This document shows, piece by piece, positions 9,309 to 18,130 of a stretch of DNA of 33,490 nt. The translations under genes and the position numbers were made by a program. The first letter of the stretch is position 1. Each line of letters starts with the position of its first letter. Source of the stretch: Methanobacteriota archaeon. Its GTDB lineage: Archaea > Thermoplasmatota > Poseidoniia > MGIII > CG-Epi1. The stretch is taken from contig JAPOKN010000005.1 in the NCBI GenBank assembly GCA_029977605.1, positions 1 through 33,490 on the forward strand. The letters are read 5' to 3'. Below the pieces are notes generated by a model, which saw only the letters and a program-made list of their open reading frames with translations, made no database searches and had not been told where the DNA came from.

Positions 9309-9407
9309 ATGACGCGATGTGAAATAATGAAAACAGAAATGTATACGAAAGAAAATCAATATGCAAGCTATAGCGATATCTACAGCCTAAACGGAGGAAA
9401 ACAATGA
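9309..9407 (+). CDS. possible leaderless 32-aa ORF coupled to the MBL gene
   Basis: This ORF is too short for the track. ATG at 9309 opens a 32-codon frame (MTRCEIMKTEMYTKENQYAS..., ending SLNGGKQ). Its TGA overlaps the ATG of the next gene as ATGA. A TATA box (ATATAAT) is centred 25 nt upstream of this ATG, the distance expected for a leaderless start. The last codons contain the GGAGG that serves as Shine-Dalgarno for the downstream gene. Other in-frame ATGs lie at 9327 and 9339. The peptide matches no family I know and is Tyr/Ser-rich. It may be a regulatory leader peptide or chance; only conservation can decide. Confidence 0.4.
   Translation: MTRCEIMKTEMYTKENQYASYSDIYSLNGGKQ
9392..9397 (+). 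promoter_or_regulatory. Shine-Dalgarno of the RNase Z-like gene
   Basis: CGGAGG ends about 6 nt before the ATG at 9404 and is one of the few clear SD motifs in the window. It supports ATG 9404 as the start and fits a gene translated from an internal position on the mRNA rather than from a leaderless 5' end. Confidence 0.6.
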
Positions 9408-10180
9408 AAGTAACTTTTTTAGGTGTTGGAGAAGCTTTCGATGAGAATAATACTCACACCTGTATTTTAGTAGAAGCCGCAGGAAGAAGAATGTTAGTAG
9501 ATTGTGGTGCAACTGCACCTCCTTCGGTATGGCACCAATCAAAAAGACCTGATTATCTAGACGGTATATTTATTTCACATTTCCATGCCGATCATGTATT
9601 TGGATTGCCTGCACTTATGATGAGAATGTGGGAAGATGGCAGAACAAGACCATTTTACCTATTTGGACCTGTTGGAACACAAAGAAACGTTGAAAGATTA
9701 ATGGAAGTTGCATATCATGGAATGGTTGCCAACCTACCATTTACACTAAGATTCAGAGAGTTACAAAGATCTCACAGGTGGGATGACTGGAATCTAAGAG
9801 TTGTTAACACAAGACACACTGTTCAAAATTTAGGATTAAGATTAGAAGCTGGAAGTCCAACTAAAGTTTTCTGCTATTCTGGCGACGGAATGTTTACACC
9901 TACAGCTTCAAAACTTTACACAAATGCTGATCTGTTGGTACACGAAGCATACACTAGTGACGGAACTGTAAAAAATCCAAGAGGTGAAACTGTAACTATA
10001 GGAACAAAGACACATTGCTCTCTTCAGCAACTAGAAAGACTAGATGACATGGCTCGTCCAAAAAAGATGGCACTAATACATTTAAACAGAAAACTTCGAG
10101 CAGAAAAGAAAGATATTCTAAAGAAGTACAGGCAAAGAAGATGGATTATGCCTGACGCTGGCGAAGTTATCGAATTGTAA
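9404..10180 (+). CDS. metallo-beta-lactamase-fold hydrolase, RNase Z-like
   Basis: A 258-aa MBL-fold protein related to RNase Z (tRNA 3' endonuclease) and its uncharacterised paralogs. It begins VTFLGVGEAFDENNTHTC; the zinc motif HFHADH is at residues 59-64, followed by a later metal-ligand His near RHTVQNLG, the YSGDG block, VHEAYTSDG, THCS, and the closing IHLNR. I do not see the long glycine/proline-rich exosite of long bacterial RNase Z, so a canonical tRNase Z role is not proven. The start has a clear SD. Its stop shares one base with the next ATG (TAATG), so it is coupled to the QueD-like gene. Confidence 0.85.
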   Translation: MKVTFLGVGEAFDENNTHTCILVEAAGRRMLVDCGATAPPSVWHQSKRPDYLDGIFISHFHADHVFGLPALMMRMWEDGRTRPFYLFGPVGTQRNVERLMEVAYHGMVANLPFTLRFRELQRSHRWDDWNLRVVNTRHTVQNLGLRLEAGSPTKVFCYSGDGMFTPTASKLYTNADLLVHEAYTSDGTVKNPRGETVTIGTKTHCSLQQLERLDDMARPKKMALIHLNRKLRAEKKDILKKYRQRRWIMPDAGEVIEL

Positions 10181-10578
10181 TGCATAAATTAGTCCAAATT
10201 GTAAGATTTGAATCTGCAAGGAAATTACCGAAAGTTCCAGAAGGCCACCCTTGTGGAAACGTTTATGGTTTAGCATTTAAACTAGAAGTACATGTCGAAG
10301 GTAAAGTTAATCCTGAAACTGGTTTCGTAATAGATTTTGGACATATTGAATCTGCAATTAAACCAACATACGACTTAGTTGATCACAATTACTTGAATGA
10401 TATCAAAGGGCTTGAGAATCCTACCAGCGAAGTTCTAATTGAATGGATTTGGAATAATTTGTATAAACATTTTAAAAATGAATGGAATTTTGATGAAAAT
10501 CAAAATAAAATTTGCAACTTAGTGAAATTAGTTTTATGGGAAAATGAAGTTTCAAGAGTAGAATTTAAAGGGAACTAA
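10180..10578 (+). CDS. QueD/PTPS-like protein lacking zinc ligands
   Basis: A 132-aa member of the 6-carboxytetrahydropterin synthase/6-pyruvoyl-tetrahydropterin synthase family, which acts on dihydroneopterin triphosphate in 7-deazaguanine (queuosine, archaeosine) or biopterin synthesis. The frame aligns end to end with bacterial Que[58 protein letters not shown]. Catalytic Cys25, Asp68-His69 and a C-terminal Glu (about 121) are kept. The three zinc histidines are not: the AAH position is R14, and the HGH positions are Y29 and L31. The enzyme is therefore either a pseudo-enzyme or one with changed chemistry. It overlaps the MBL gene by one base and the subtilase end by 4 nt. Confidence 0.85.
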   Translation: MHKLVQIVRFESARKLPKVPEGHPCGNVYGLAFKLEVHVEGKVNPETGFVIDFGHIESAIKPTYDLVDHNYLNDIKGLENPTSEVLIEWIWNNLYKHFKNEWNFDENQNKICNLVKLVLWENEVSRVEFKGN

Positions 10579-13500
10579 TACTTTCGTCTAATTTGTGAGA
10601 TTGTTGCAACAAGTAAAGTTGTTACTAAGAAACTAAGAGAACTCAAGGTACTTTCATCTGAATCAAATGATTCAACAGACAAAGAAACTGAGATTTGTAT
10701 TGACTGCTCTGAATATTCTCCTTGAGAATCTTCAACTCTTAAAGTTATGATATGAGTGCCTTGGGAAAGAATAGCTTCCCCCATAATGGCCGAAGTTCGC
10801 AATATCTCTCCATCTAAACTGCTATACCAAATAAAATTAATTGAGTCACCATCGGAATCACTTGACCCTTGAGCTGAAAACTGAATTAATTCATCATTTC
10901 TAAATTCATCACCAGACTTTGGTGAAAATATTTGAGCTACTGGTGGATTATTCACGGGTTCCTCTTTAACTTCAATAAGAATTGAATCACCTGCAGAAGA
11001 ACGAGCACCTTCATCGTCTTCGACATTTAAAATTACTTCAAACTGACCTGACTTTTCAAAATAGTATTCTACCCAGGAAGACTCCTTCCAATCGGTTTGC
11101 CTCCCATCACCAAAACTAAATTGGTATTTGATAACTTCTGAATCATCTGTAGAACCATTACCAGAAAAAATAATATTTTCACCAACATAAACCTCGTTCA
11201 AATTTGAAGTTAAGTAGGCCGTAGGTCTGCGGTTTGACCCCTCGTTTGTCACCTCAACATCTATGGAAAATATTGATGAATAATTAAATCCGTCAAAGGA
11301 TCTAGCTTGGACTGTATATCTGCCATTCAAATCATTACTTGAATTCCATGACCAAAACCAATTTTCAAAACCATTAGCCCTCTCCCAGTCATTGGGCAGC
11401 AACCTTACTTCAACATATTCCAAATTAACATTGTCACTTGCGCTTCCTTTAACAACAACTATTTCGGATACTATTTCATTTTGATCTGGTTCAGTTATGA
11501 AAACTAGAGGCGGTTGCATATCAACAAATTCTGAAACCGAAACGTCTAATGAAAAATAATTATTTGATTCATCCTGATCCTGAGGGACAACGGAGATTAT
11601 TTCAATTGATAACTCATGGTTACCTTTAACAGCGATCCACTCTGCCTGAACATTAAATGCCTCATCCGAATTCAACCTATCTTCAACCATTATGGATTCG
11701 AATAATTCATCGTCGTTGTAAAAATTAAGCTGATATTCACGAGCAGGACCTGGCCCCTGATTAACAACTCGAGCAGTTAAAGGAATAGTTTGGTCCTCAA
11801 GGATATCTTCTGAAATAACTACCTCTTCAATGAAAAGGTCAGGAAGATCTGTAAATGAGGCTATAGTGAAATTCTTAGTGTCACCAAACATATCGTTTAT
11901 CGAATAAAAAACTGTCAAAGGGATAGCCTCGTTGAAATCCGGAGCTGTTATGTCAAACTGAAAGCTTGGAAAGCTGTCTACAGAAGATCCTGCTGATACA
12001 GAACCTGTAAAGTTGAAATTAGCTTCCAAAATCCACTTACCATTTTGTTCGTAAACTGAATTCATACTACTTTCGGCATTAATGCCTGAACCTTCACCTG
12101 AGCTAAGCAAGAAGGTATTCGGTTTTGGCCAATCGCTAGAATATGTAGCTACTATTTTGACATTATCAGGTAAATCACTTCCCTCGATAAAATTATTGAT
12201 AGTACCTCCGTCTTTGCCGCGATTTGTATGTTCTGTTTTAGTATAGGTCATAGAGGCTTCAAATGTCTCACTCGTTTCAGATTGAATGCCTGTATTTCCG
12301 ATAAGATCTACATCTTTTAGATTTATAGATCGTGAAACTGCACCAATTAAATCTACAGTGCCCCATCCATAACAGTTGTTAGGTGAGAATATTTCTCCAC
12401 AATCCACATCTAATGGGACCTTATGATCACTGGTTTCTCTTAGAATCTGCTTCACATAGTCTGTACTTGAAGTAGGACTAACATTTGGGTTTGCTTGAAG
12501 CATAAGAGCTGCTACACCTGCAACATGAGGCGTAGCCATCGAAGTGCCTGAGTATGATACATATCCATCGCCCGAACCTGCTTGGGCTGACATTATAGCT
12601 CCGCCGGGTGCCATAACATCTGGTTTCAAACGACCATCGCCTGTAGGTCCTCTACTAGAGTAAATCTCTCTTGAATGGTCATCATTAACAGAACCCACTG
12701 TAATGGCCTTAACACTATCTCCAGGATAAGATACTGAAGCGGGGTGAGCTGCCAAACCTAAGTTACCATTTCCTATGGCAACCACTGTAACAATGCCTGC
12801 ATCTACAGCAACATCTAGTGCTTGGGATATTGACGAACTACCTGTGTTAGTTGCTCCTGGAATTACAACCGGACCACCTAATGAAAGAGACATTACATCA
12901 ATCGAAAATCTATCTTTATTTTGAATTGTCCAGTCGACTGCGCGGAGTAAATCACCCTCATCTCCTGAACCTCCGTCTAAAGCTATAACTCCGACAAGCT
13001 TAGCTTGAGGTGCAACGCCTGCATACTGCCCACTAGAACCGCCAGTTCCTGCGGCAATCCCTGCACAATGAGTTCCATGACTTCCAGAATCGTGAGGCTG
13101 CTCATCAGGATATTCTTGGTCTGTATTTGCATTGTAAAAACCAAGCATACCATTAGAATCAATCGCAATCTTAGGATCATAAGTCGAGGAAATGTCATCT
13201 AAATCATCCAATGATTCATGATCAAAATCAACTCCTGTATCCAATATAGCTATTGTTGTATCTTCACCTCTGAAACCAAAATCATCCCAAATTTGACTAG
13301 TTCCTATTGATTCAACGCTGTTATCAAGTGTAGGGTAAAATAGAACATTCGCTTCTAACCATTCCAAATTAGGTAAATAGACTACATCCGGAACTTTTTC
13401 AACATCGATAATAAATCCAAATGTATCAAATCTGTCAAAACTAGAAGTGATAACACCTCCAAGATTTTCTATAAAGCCATGATGGCTTTCATCTAAATGT

Positions 13501-13733
13501 GAGACTCTAGCAAATAAATCAATTTTACCTTCAGGAGATTCTACTAAGCCCAATTCTTCAGACAAAGAAATATCATTGTAAACAATTTCTAACCTATCGT
13601 CAACTAAATGAACATGAGTCATTGGAATAGGTTGAAACTCTTCAGATGGCTGAGCAAATGGAAGAAGTAAATTTAATAAAAAAATCAGCAAAATTGTTTG
13701 TGTTATGACTCTGGACAAGGTTTGGTTATTCAT
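10575..13733 (-). CDS. secreted subtilisin-like serine protease with Ig-like repeats
   Basis: A 1052-aa peptidase of family S8 with signal peptide ([18 protein letters not shown]). A propeptide-like region covers about 30-150. The catalytic triad is visible: Asp165 in AILDTGVDF, His219 in [13 protein letters not shown], Ser398 in [12 protein letters not shown], with oxyanion Asn322 in AIGNGN. Downstream are a CARDB-type domain ([16 protein letters not shown]), an Ig-like domain ([22 protein letters not shown]) and two PKD-like domains ([31 protein letters not shown]). The tail [22 protein letters not shown] looks like a membrane anchor with positive stop. It should digest proteins at the cell surface. 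The ATG lies only 17 nt after the tRNA-Arg 3' end. Confidence 0.95.
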   Translation of the reverse strand: MNNQTLSRVITQTILLIFLLNLLLPFAQPSEEFQPIPMTHVHLVDDRLEIVYNDISLSEELGLVESPEGKIDLFARVSHLDESHHGFIENLGGVITSSFDRFDTFGFIIDVEKVPDVVYLPNLEWLEANVLFYPTLDNSVESIGTSQIWDDFGFRGEDTTIAILDTGVDFDHESLDDLDDISSTYDPKIAIDSNGMLGFYNANTDQEYPDEQPHDSGSHGTHCAGIAAGTGGSSGQYAGVAPQAKLVGVIALDGGSGDEGDLLRAVDWTIQNKDRFSIDVMSLSLGGPVVIPGATNTGSSSISQALDVAVDAGIVTVVAIGNGNLGLAAHPASVSYPGDSVKAITVGSVNDDHSREIYSSRGPTGDGRLKPDVMAPGGAIMSAQAGSGDGYVSYSGTSMATPHVAGVAALMLQANPNVSPTSSTDYVKQILRETSDHKVPLDVDCGEIFSPNNCYGWGTVDLIGAVSRSINLKDVDLIGNTGIQSETSETFEASMTYTKTEHTNRGKDGGTINNFIEGSDLPDNVKIVATYSSDWPKPNTFLLSSGEGSGINAESSMNSVYEQNGKWILEANFNFTGSVSAGSSVDSFPSFQFDITAPDFNEAIPLTVFYSINDMFGDTKNFTIASFTDLPDLFIEEVVISEDILEDQTIPLTARVVNQGPGPAREYQLNFYNDDELFESIMVEDRLNSDEAFNVQAEWIAVKGNHELSIEIISVVPQDQDESNNYFSLDVSVSEFVDMQPPLVFITEPDQNEIVSEIVVVKGSASDNVNLEYVEVRLLPNDWERANGFENWFWSWNSSNDLNGRYTVQARSFDGFNYSSIFSIDVEVTNEGSNRRPTAYLTSNLNEVYVGENIIFSGNGSTDDSEVIKYQFSFGDGRQTDWKESSWVEYYFEKSGQFEVILNVEDDEGARSSAGDSILIEVKEEPVNNPPVAQIFSPKSGDEFRNDELIQFSAQGSSDSDGDSINFIWYSSLDGEILRTSAIMGEAILSQGTHIITLRVEDSQGEYSEQSIQISVSLSVESFDSDESTLSSLSFLVTTLLVATISQIRRKY

Positions 13734-13750
13734 TAACCATTAAAAGAATA

Positions 13751-13826
13751 TGGCGCCCAGGCTGGGATTCGAACCCAGGTTTGAAGCTCCGCAAGCTTCC
13801 GTGATTCCAAGCTACACTATCCGGGC
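13751..13826 (-). tRNA. tRNA-Arg(GCG)
   Basis: A 76-nt cloverleaf can be drawn by hand on the minus strand: acceptor GCCCGGA, D-arm GTGT/TCAC, anticodon stem GAAGC/GCTTC closing the loop TTGCGGA (anticodon GCG, codons CGC/CGU), T-arm CTGGG-TTCGAAT-CCCAG, acceptor CCTGGGC, discriminator G and an encoded CCA. A20 in the D-loop is an Arg identity base. The acceptor has a G5-U68 pair and an A7-C66 mismatch. No intron is seen. A TATA-like CTTTAAG sits about 27 nt upstream. Confidence 0.9.
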
Positions 13827-13848
13827 GCAGATTCCTAAAAACAGCCTT

Positions 13849-13857
13849 TCTTAAAGA
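13849..13857 (-). promoter_or_regulatory. TATA box for tRNA-Arg
   Basis: GTCTTTAAG on the minus strand is centred about 27 nt upstream of the tRNA 5' end at 13826, which places the start site at the mature 5' end or very close to it. It lies 19 nt from the TATA box of divergent purE. Confidence 0.4.
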
Positions 13858-13875
13858 CATCATATCAACATACTT

Positions 13876-13884
13876 CTTATATCC
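13876..13884 (+). promoter_or_regulatory. TATA box for leaderless purE
   Basis: CTTATATCC is centred about 25 nt upstream of the ATG at 13904. No Shine-Dalgarno motif precedes that ATG, so the transcript probably begins at the start codon. Confidence 0.5.
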
Positions 13885-13903
13885 ATACCTCTTTTAAAAA
13901 ATT

Positions 13904-14365
13904 ATGAGTCAAGTGACTATAATCATGGGATCTGCAAGTGACAAGCCTACAGCTAAAAAAGCTGAAAAAATTTTAGACAAATTTAATATCACATTTGAAA
14001 CATTTGTGGCTTCTGCACATCGAACACCAGCAAGAGTTGTTGATGTCATCGAAGAGTCTGAAGCTGACGTTTTCATTGCACTAGCTGGACTTTCTGCTGC
14101 ACTTCCTGGAGTAGTGGCTGCGCATACACTAAAACCAGTCGTAGGGGTGCCTTGTGCATCATCGAGCTCCCCTGCAAATTTGGATTCATTACTATCTGTT
14201 GTTCAAATGCCTCCTGGAGTTCCGGTAGCTGGAGTTGGAATCGGCCGTGGTGAAAATGCAGCCTTACTCGCAGCTAGAATACTAGGTATTTCTAACAATG
14301 ATGTCGATAAAATGTTAATCAGTTATCGCAAGGAACTAGAACAAAAAACAATAGATTCAAATTAA
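13904..14365 (+). CDS. purE: 5-(carboxyamino)imidazole ribonucleotide mutase / AIR carboxylase
   Basis: A 153-aa PurE, which forms carboxyaminoimidazole ribonucleotide in purine synthesis. The N-terminus IIMGSASDKPTAKKA is the nucleotide-binding signature, followed by VASAHRTPARV and the core DSLLSVVQMPPGVPVAGVGIG and NAALLAARIL. Much of the sequence looks like class I PurE (NCAIR mutase, which needs PurK). However, the usual AHLPG segment is AALPG, and SSSSPANL replaces the usual loop. I cannot tell whether it works with PurK or uses CO2 directly. No purK is nearby. The last 4 nt overlap the convergent RNase P protein gene. Confidence 0.93.
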   Translation: MSQVTIIMGSASDKPTAKKAEKILDKFNITFETFVASAHRTPARVVDVIEESEADVFIALAGLSAALPGVVAAHTLKPVVGVPCASSSSPANLDSLLSVVQMPPGVPVAGVGIGRGENAALLAARILGISNNDVDKMLISYRKELEQKTIDSN

Positions 14366-14670
14366 ATTTTAAAGCGATATATCATACCGCATTCTAAGCA
14401 ACTAATCGAACGCCAGCCTTTTTTAGAAATTCGGAAGCGACTATTATCTGAATTAAATTTAGAATTACAGCTGCGACAAAATTTAATTTTGTGTGAACTT
14501 GGTAATCGTTGATTATACCTTTTCCCTATAAGTTTAACGAAGTTAATGCATTTTTTAGGGTTAATCTGTGTAACAAAATTTTTTGAATCAAGTAGTAGAA
14601 ACAATTTGTTAATCCTATCTCTGGCAAGCTTCTCCTGGAATTTTGGGCGCCTGCTGCGCTTTCGAGACAT
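14362..14670 (-). CDS. rnp4: RNase P protein component 4 (Rpp21/Rpr2 family)
   Basis: Small basic protein of archaeal RNase P, homologous to human Rpp21, which pairs with Rpp29 to stabilise the RNA's specificity region. Helical N-terminus (KLARDRINKLFLLLDSKNF), a central FVKLIGKRYNQRL segment matching the family, and a zinc ribbon: FCRSCNS and CLECG (C75, C78, C101, C104 in track numbering). The track starts at a GTG at 14700, but a GGAGG there abuts the GTG too closely to act on it. The ATG at 14670 (MSRKRSRRPK) gives a more usual N-terminus and fits a minus-strand TATA-like CTATTTTAG at about 14711-14720. Its RNA partner rnpB lies 3.1 kb away. Confidence 0.85.
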   Translation of the reverse strand: MSRKRSRRPKFQEKLARDRINKLFLLLDSKNFVTQINPKKCINFVKLIGKRYNQRLPSSHKIKFCRSCNSKFNSDNSRFRISKKGWRSISCLECGMIYRFKI

Positions 14671-14722
14671 AGAACACCTATTAGGTCCTTTTTTTAACAC
14701 CCTCCTTTAACTAAAATAGAAA

Positions 14723-15445
14723 ATGTTAGATGATTACTTAAGCTGGGATACGCCATGGGAACTCTACTTTCACGCACTAATATTCATTCCAATTATACAA
14801 AGACTAATTTTCTTGGGAGAACCTGCATTAAAAGCAATTCAGATTCATGGGCACCACTTGAGATGGATTTTTGAAAGACTAAGAGAAATTCCAAGAGGTT
14901 ATTCTATAGCCGCAAAATTTACCGTGGGACTATTAGTTCCGGCAACAATTGCAATATTGAGATTTATTATTTTTGAACCTGAAGATGGAGTTGTAGAATT
15001 TTTTGATTTAACGTTAACTCCTCCAAACTGGGAACAAACGCCTCCATGGCAAATATGGCTAATGATTTTATTTTTTGTAGGGCATACCTATCTTGACTGG
15101 AGAAGAGTATGGGATACAAGAAATTTAGCTGTTAAGCTGATAAGTGTTGACGTTCAAAAGTATAGGCCCATGGTTGATAGAATGCTCCAAATGGGAGACT
15201 GGTTAAAGAATTCAAGAGACAAAGGTAATGAGGCATTGCCTCACGAAAGAGTCGCAAAGTTTGTTGGGTTTTTTGCAGGTAAAGTTGTAGATACCACAAA
15301 TACGGTAGTAGACAAAGTCATGGAGATGCCAAACAATTATGCTGGAAGATGGATGGTTGTAAATGTTGCATTTGGCATGGCATTTCATTTAATGCCAATT
15401 GCATTCATGTTCTTCTTAACAACAACATACGAGTGGAATCTATAA
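14723..15445 (+). CDS. uncharacterised membrane protein
   Basis: A 240-aa protein I do not recognise. Hydrophobic segments lie at about 15-33 (LYFHALIFIPIIQRLIFLG), 64-85 (FTVGLLVPATIAILRFIIF), 110-120 (WLMILFFVGHTYLDW) and at the C-terminus (VVNVAFGMAFHLMPIAFMFFLTT), giving three or four membrane spans. Between the last two lies a soluble, partly amphipathic stretch of about 80 residues (VQKYRPMVDRMLQMGDWLK). It faces the RNase P protein gene across a 22-52 nt divergent promoter and overlaps the kinase gene tail to tail by 6 nt. There is nothing to suggest a substrate or enzyme activity. Confidence 0.75.
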   Translation: MLDDYLSWDTPWELYFHALIFIPIIQRLIFLGEPALKAIQIHGHHLRWIFERLREIPRGYSIAAKFTVGLLVPATIAILRFIIFEPEDGVVEFFDLTLTPPNWEQTPPWQIWLMILFFVGHTYLDWRRVWDTRNLAVKLISVDVQKYRPMVDRMLQMGDWLKNSRDKGNEALPHERVAKFVGFFAGKVVDTTNTVVDKVMEMPNNYAGRWMVVNVAFGMAFHLMPIAFMFFLTTTYEWNL

Positions 15446-16000
15446 ACTCGAAATAATTCTGTTTACTTGTGCTTCCAAATCCTCAAGAGTTCCACTATTA
15501 TCTATATTATAATCTGCCATTTCCATTGTTTTAGATAATTGCTGTTTATTTGGATCGTCATTATTTTCTTCTTTCTTCTCCTGCTCTACAAATTTCTCCC
15601 AAGAATCGGTATCTCCAATTCTGCCTCTAGAGCAAAGCCTATCATATCTTAGTCTTGCATCTGCATCAACTGAAATCAAGAAAAAACTACGTAACTGAGT
15701 CTCTTTCCTCAAGGAAATGACCTCAAGTGGATTTCTAATTGAGTCTACAATATGATTATTTTCAGAATTTAACTTAGGCATTAATTTATCTGCTAAGACA
15801 CCAGGACCTCCTTTTTCTCTAAGCTTATTTCCTATCTCAATTAAGTTTTCACGTGTCTCTTCCTTTTTTAATGCTTTTAGCTCATCCCTAAGTGAATCTG
15901 ATAAAGAGTGATATATGAATTTCTTTTTCTTCAATATTTCAGCCACAGTTCCTTTACCCGAGGCATTCTTTCCAGTAAGACCAAATACTATTGATTTCAA
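15440..16000 (-). CDS. P-loop nucleotide kinase, dephospho-CoA-kinase/AK-like
   Basis: A kinase-fold protein with Walker A GLTGKNASGKGT at the N-terminus, followed by FIYHSLSDSLRDEL, TRENLIEIGNKLREKGGPG, HIVDSIRNPLEVISLR and DYNIDNSGTLEDLE. This series of blocks is the one I associate with small P-loop kinases related to dephospho-CoA kinase and to the kinase-like part of some dCMP deaminases. The substrate is not determined. The track begins at a TTG at 16039, inside the mutase gene. TTG at 16000 (KSIVFGLTG) starts 7 nt past the mutase stop and places the P-loop at the usual distance from the N-terminus, so I prefer it. Confidence 0.75.
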   Translation of the reverse strand: MKSIVFGLTGKNASGKGTVAEILKKKKFIYHSLSDSLRDELKALKKEETRENLIEIGNKLREKGGPGVLADKLMPKLNSENNHIVDSIRNPLEVISLRKETQLRSFFLISVDADARLRYDRLCSRGRIGDTDSWEKFVEQEKKEENNDDPNKQQLSKTMEMADYNIDNSGTLEDLEAQVNRIISSL

Positions 16001-16007
16001 AATATCC

Positions 16008-17711
16008 TCAGAAATCTGAGCCCTCTCTATATTCACCAAAAACGCCTCTCAAAACATCGCACATTTCACCAAGAGTCGCTTTGGCTTTTGCAGCTTCAAT
16101 AAAATGGGGCATAAGGTTTTCATCGCCCTCTGCAGCTTTCTCAATTGCTCTAAGACTAGCTGAATGCCTACTCTTGTCTCTATTAGAACGAAGATCTTTC
16201 AACCTCTTGCATTGCCTTTCAAAACCCTCAGGATCCATTTCCAAAATGGGTATCTCTACCGGCTCGTCTGAGGTAAATTCATTAACTCCAACAACTATTC
16301 TTTCATCATTGTCTATTTCTTGTTGATATTTATATGCTGCAGCTGCAATTTCTTTTTGGAAAAAACCTTTCTCTATTGCTGGAACTACGCCACCCAGAGA
16401 GTCTATTCGATCAAAGTATTCTCTAGCCTGCCTCTCCATATCATCTGTTAACCATTCTAAGTAGTAGCTTCCTCCCAAAGGATCAGCTACGTTAGCTACA
16501 CCGGACTCATGTGCTATAATTTGCTGAGTTCTTAAAGCAATTTGAACAGCTTTTTCTGAGGGTAGAGCAAGAGCTTCATCCATTGAATCTGTATGCAACG
16601 ATTGAGTACCTCCCAATACACCTGCCATTGCTTGAATAGCTACTCGAACTATATTAATTTCAGGTTGTTGAGCTGTCAAACTACAGCCTGCGGTTTGTGT
16701 ATGGAATCTAAGTGTTAAACTTCGTGGGTCTTTAGCTCCATATTTGTATTTCATATCCCGAGCCCAAATCCTTCTGGCTGCCCTATATTTTGCTATTTCT
16801 TCAAAAAAGTCATTATGGGCATTAAAAAAGAAACTGAATCTAGGTGCAAAATCATCAATGTTCAAGCCTCTTTCAATTGCCCAATCAGCATAAGCGTAAC
16901 CGTCTGCTAAAGTAAAAGCTAGTTCTTGAACTGCTGTTGAACCTGCTTCTCTAATATGATATCCAGAAATTGATATGGTATTCCACTTAGGCATGTTTTT
17001 AGTCCCATATTCAACTGTATCTGTGACTAATCTCATAGAGGGATTAGGTGGGAAAATATACTCTTTCTGTGCGATGTATTCCTTAAGAATATCGTTTTGA
17101 ATTGTACCTCCAAGATTAGACTTAGGAATACCTCTATTTTCTGCATTAGCAATGTACATAGCCCATGTCATCGCCGCTGGCGAATTAATCGTCATTGAGG
17201 TAGTAACCTTGTCAAGCGGAATATCTTTAAACAAAATAGACATGTCTTCAATGCTACTAACTCCTACGCCACACTCACCAAATTCTCCTGCAGCCATAGG
17301 AGAATCACTATCATATCCATAAAGAGTCGGTAAATCAAAAGCCGTACTCAAACCTGCGTTACCTTGCTCTAATAAGTACTTGAATCTCTCGTTTGTCTCC
17401 TCAGCAGACCCAAATCCTGCAAACATTCGCATGGTCCATAGACGGCCACGGTACATTGTTGAGTGGATACCTCGAGTATATGGAAATTGACCTGGAAAAG
17501 AAATATCATTCTCAAAATCAATACCTGAATTATCTAATGGAGTGTATAATCTATCTACATTTTGACTAGAAGTCGTCATAAATTTTTTATTTCTTTCGGG
17601 ATGCTTAGCAAGAGCAGGTTCTAAGACTTCTTTAACCCATTTATCATGAGCTCTTTTGTAATCAGAATCATTTTCGTTTAGATTTGTAGAAGCCTCTTCA
17701 TCCTTTGGCAT
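16008..17711 (-). CDS. methylmalonyl-CoA mutase, large (catalytic) subunit
   Basis: A 567-aa mutase large subunit, interconverting methylmalonyl-CoA and succinyl-CoA in propionate, odd-chain fatty acid and branched amino-acid breakdown. The catalytic TIM-barrel signatures are all present: [101 protein letters not shown]. It ends before the cobalamin-binding domain, as in archaeal and actinobacterial two-subunit enzymes, so a separate B12 subunit must be encoded elsewhere. A TATA-like CTTATTTA at 17730-17738 (minus strand) lies about 23 nt before the ATG. Biotin ligase and acyl-CoA dehydrogenase in the same window fit the pathway. Confidence 0.95.
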   Translation of the reverse strand: MPKDEEASTNLNENDSDYKRAHDKWVKEVLEPALAKHPERNKKFMTTSSQNVDRLYTPLDNSGIDFENDISFPGQFPYTRGIHSTMYRGRLWTMRMFAGFGSAEETNERFKYLLEQGNAGLSTAFDLPTLYGYDSDSPMAAGEFGECGVGVSSIEDMSILFKDIPLDKVTTSMTINSPAAMTWAMYIANAENRGIPKSNLGGTIQNDILKEYIAQKEYIFPPNPSMRLVTDTVEYGTKNMPKWNTISISGYHIREAGSTAVQELAFTLADGYAYADWAIERGLNIDDFAPRFSFFFNAHNDFFEEIAKYRAARRIWARDMKYKYGAKDPRSLTLRFHTQTAGCSLTAQQPEINIVRVAIQAMAGVLGGTQSLHTDSMDEALALPSEKAVQIALRTQQIIAHESGVANVADPLGGSYYLEWLTDDMERQAREYFDRIDSLGGVVPAIEKGFFQKEIAAAAYKYQQEIDNDERIVVGVNEFTSDEPVEIPILEMDPEGFERQCKRLKDLRSNRDKSRHSASLRAIEKAAEGDENLMPHFIEAAKAKATLGEMCDVLRGVFGEYREGSDF

Positions 17712-17757
17712 TAATTGCGATTATATCCAGTAAATAAGGGTTTACCGTAACAGTGAA

Positions 17758-17767
17758 CTATATATTC
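17758..17767 (+). promoter_or_regulatory. TATA box for RNase P RNA
   Basis: CTATATATTC is centred about 25 nt upstream of the first base of P1 at 17787. Transcription can therefore start at the mature 5' end. It diverges from the mutase promoter; the two fit in 75 nt. Confidence 0.6.
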
Positions 17768-17786
17768 TAAGCATCACTAAATGGAT

Positions 17787-18080
17787 GTCAGGAGATGGAG
17801 GGCGACCGACGGCCTTAGGCTGAGGAAAGTCCCCTCTCCATGAGCAAGGCAGCCGCAAGGAATCTGAGAAGATTGGCAATGCAACAGAAACGACACAGCC
17901 CCACTATAGGGATGATCGTCAAGGACGTGACGTCAGTGGAGGATTTGATGAAACGAGTACCCCTGCCGGAGCAATTCCAAGTAACCGCTTAGACCTGCTC
18001 GGGAGCGGTAGGTAGGATGCGAAGCTAAATGTCGCCAACCTTTTAGGTTAACAGAAAGGGGCTTACTCCCATCACCTGAC
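17787..18080 (+). ncRNA. rnpB: RNase P RNA, archaeal
   Basis: The catalytic RNA that removes tRNA 5' leaders. The universally conserved CR I GAGGAAAGTC lies at 17822-17831 and CR V ACAGAAAGGGGCTTA at 18051-18065; a further AACAGAAAC lies near 17880. P1 can be drawn by pairing 5' GTCAGG-A-GATGG with 3' CCATC-A-CCTGAC, which sets the ends at 17787 and 18080 (about 294 nt). The size and layout suggest the ancestral archaeal type A rather than the reduced type M, but I have not drawn the full fold. The minus-strand ORF at 17933-18169 is an antisense shadow. Confidence 0.95.
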
Positions 18081-18130
18081 ATAAAACATACATTAGTTTT
18101 AAATAACGAATTCGTAAGCCGCGAAATATC

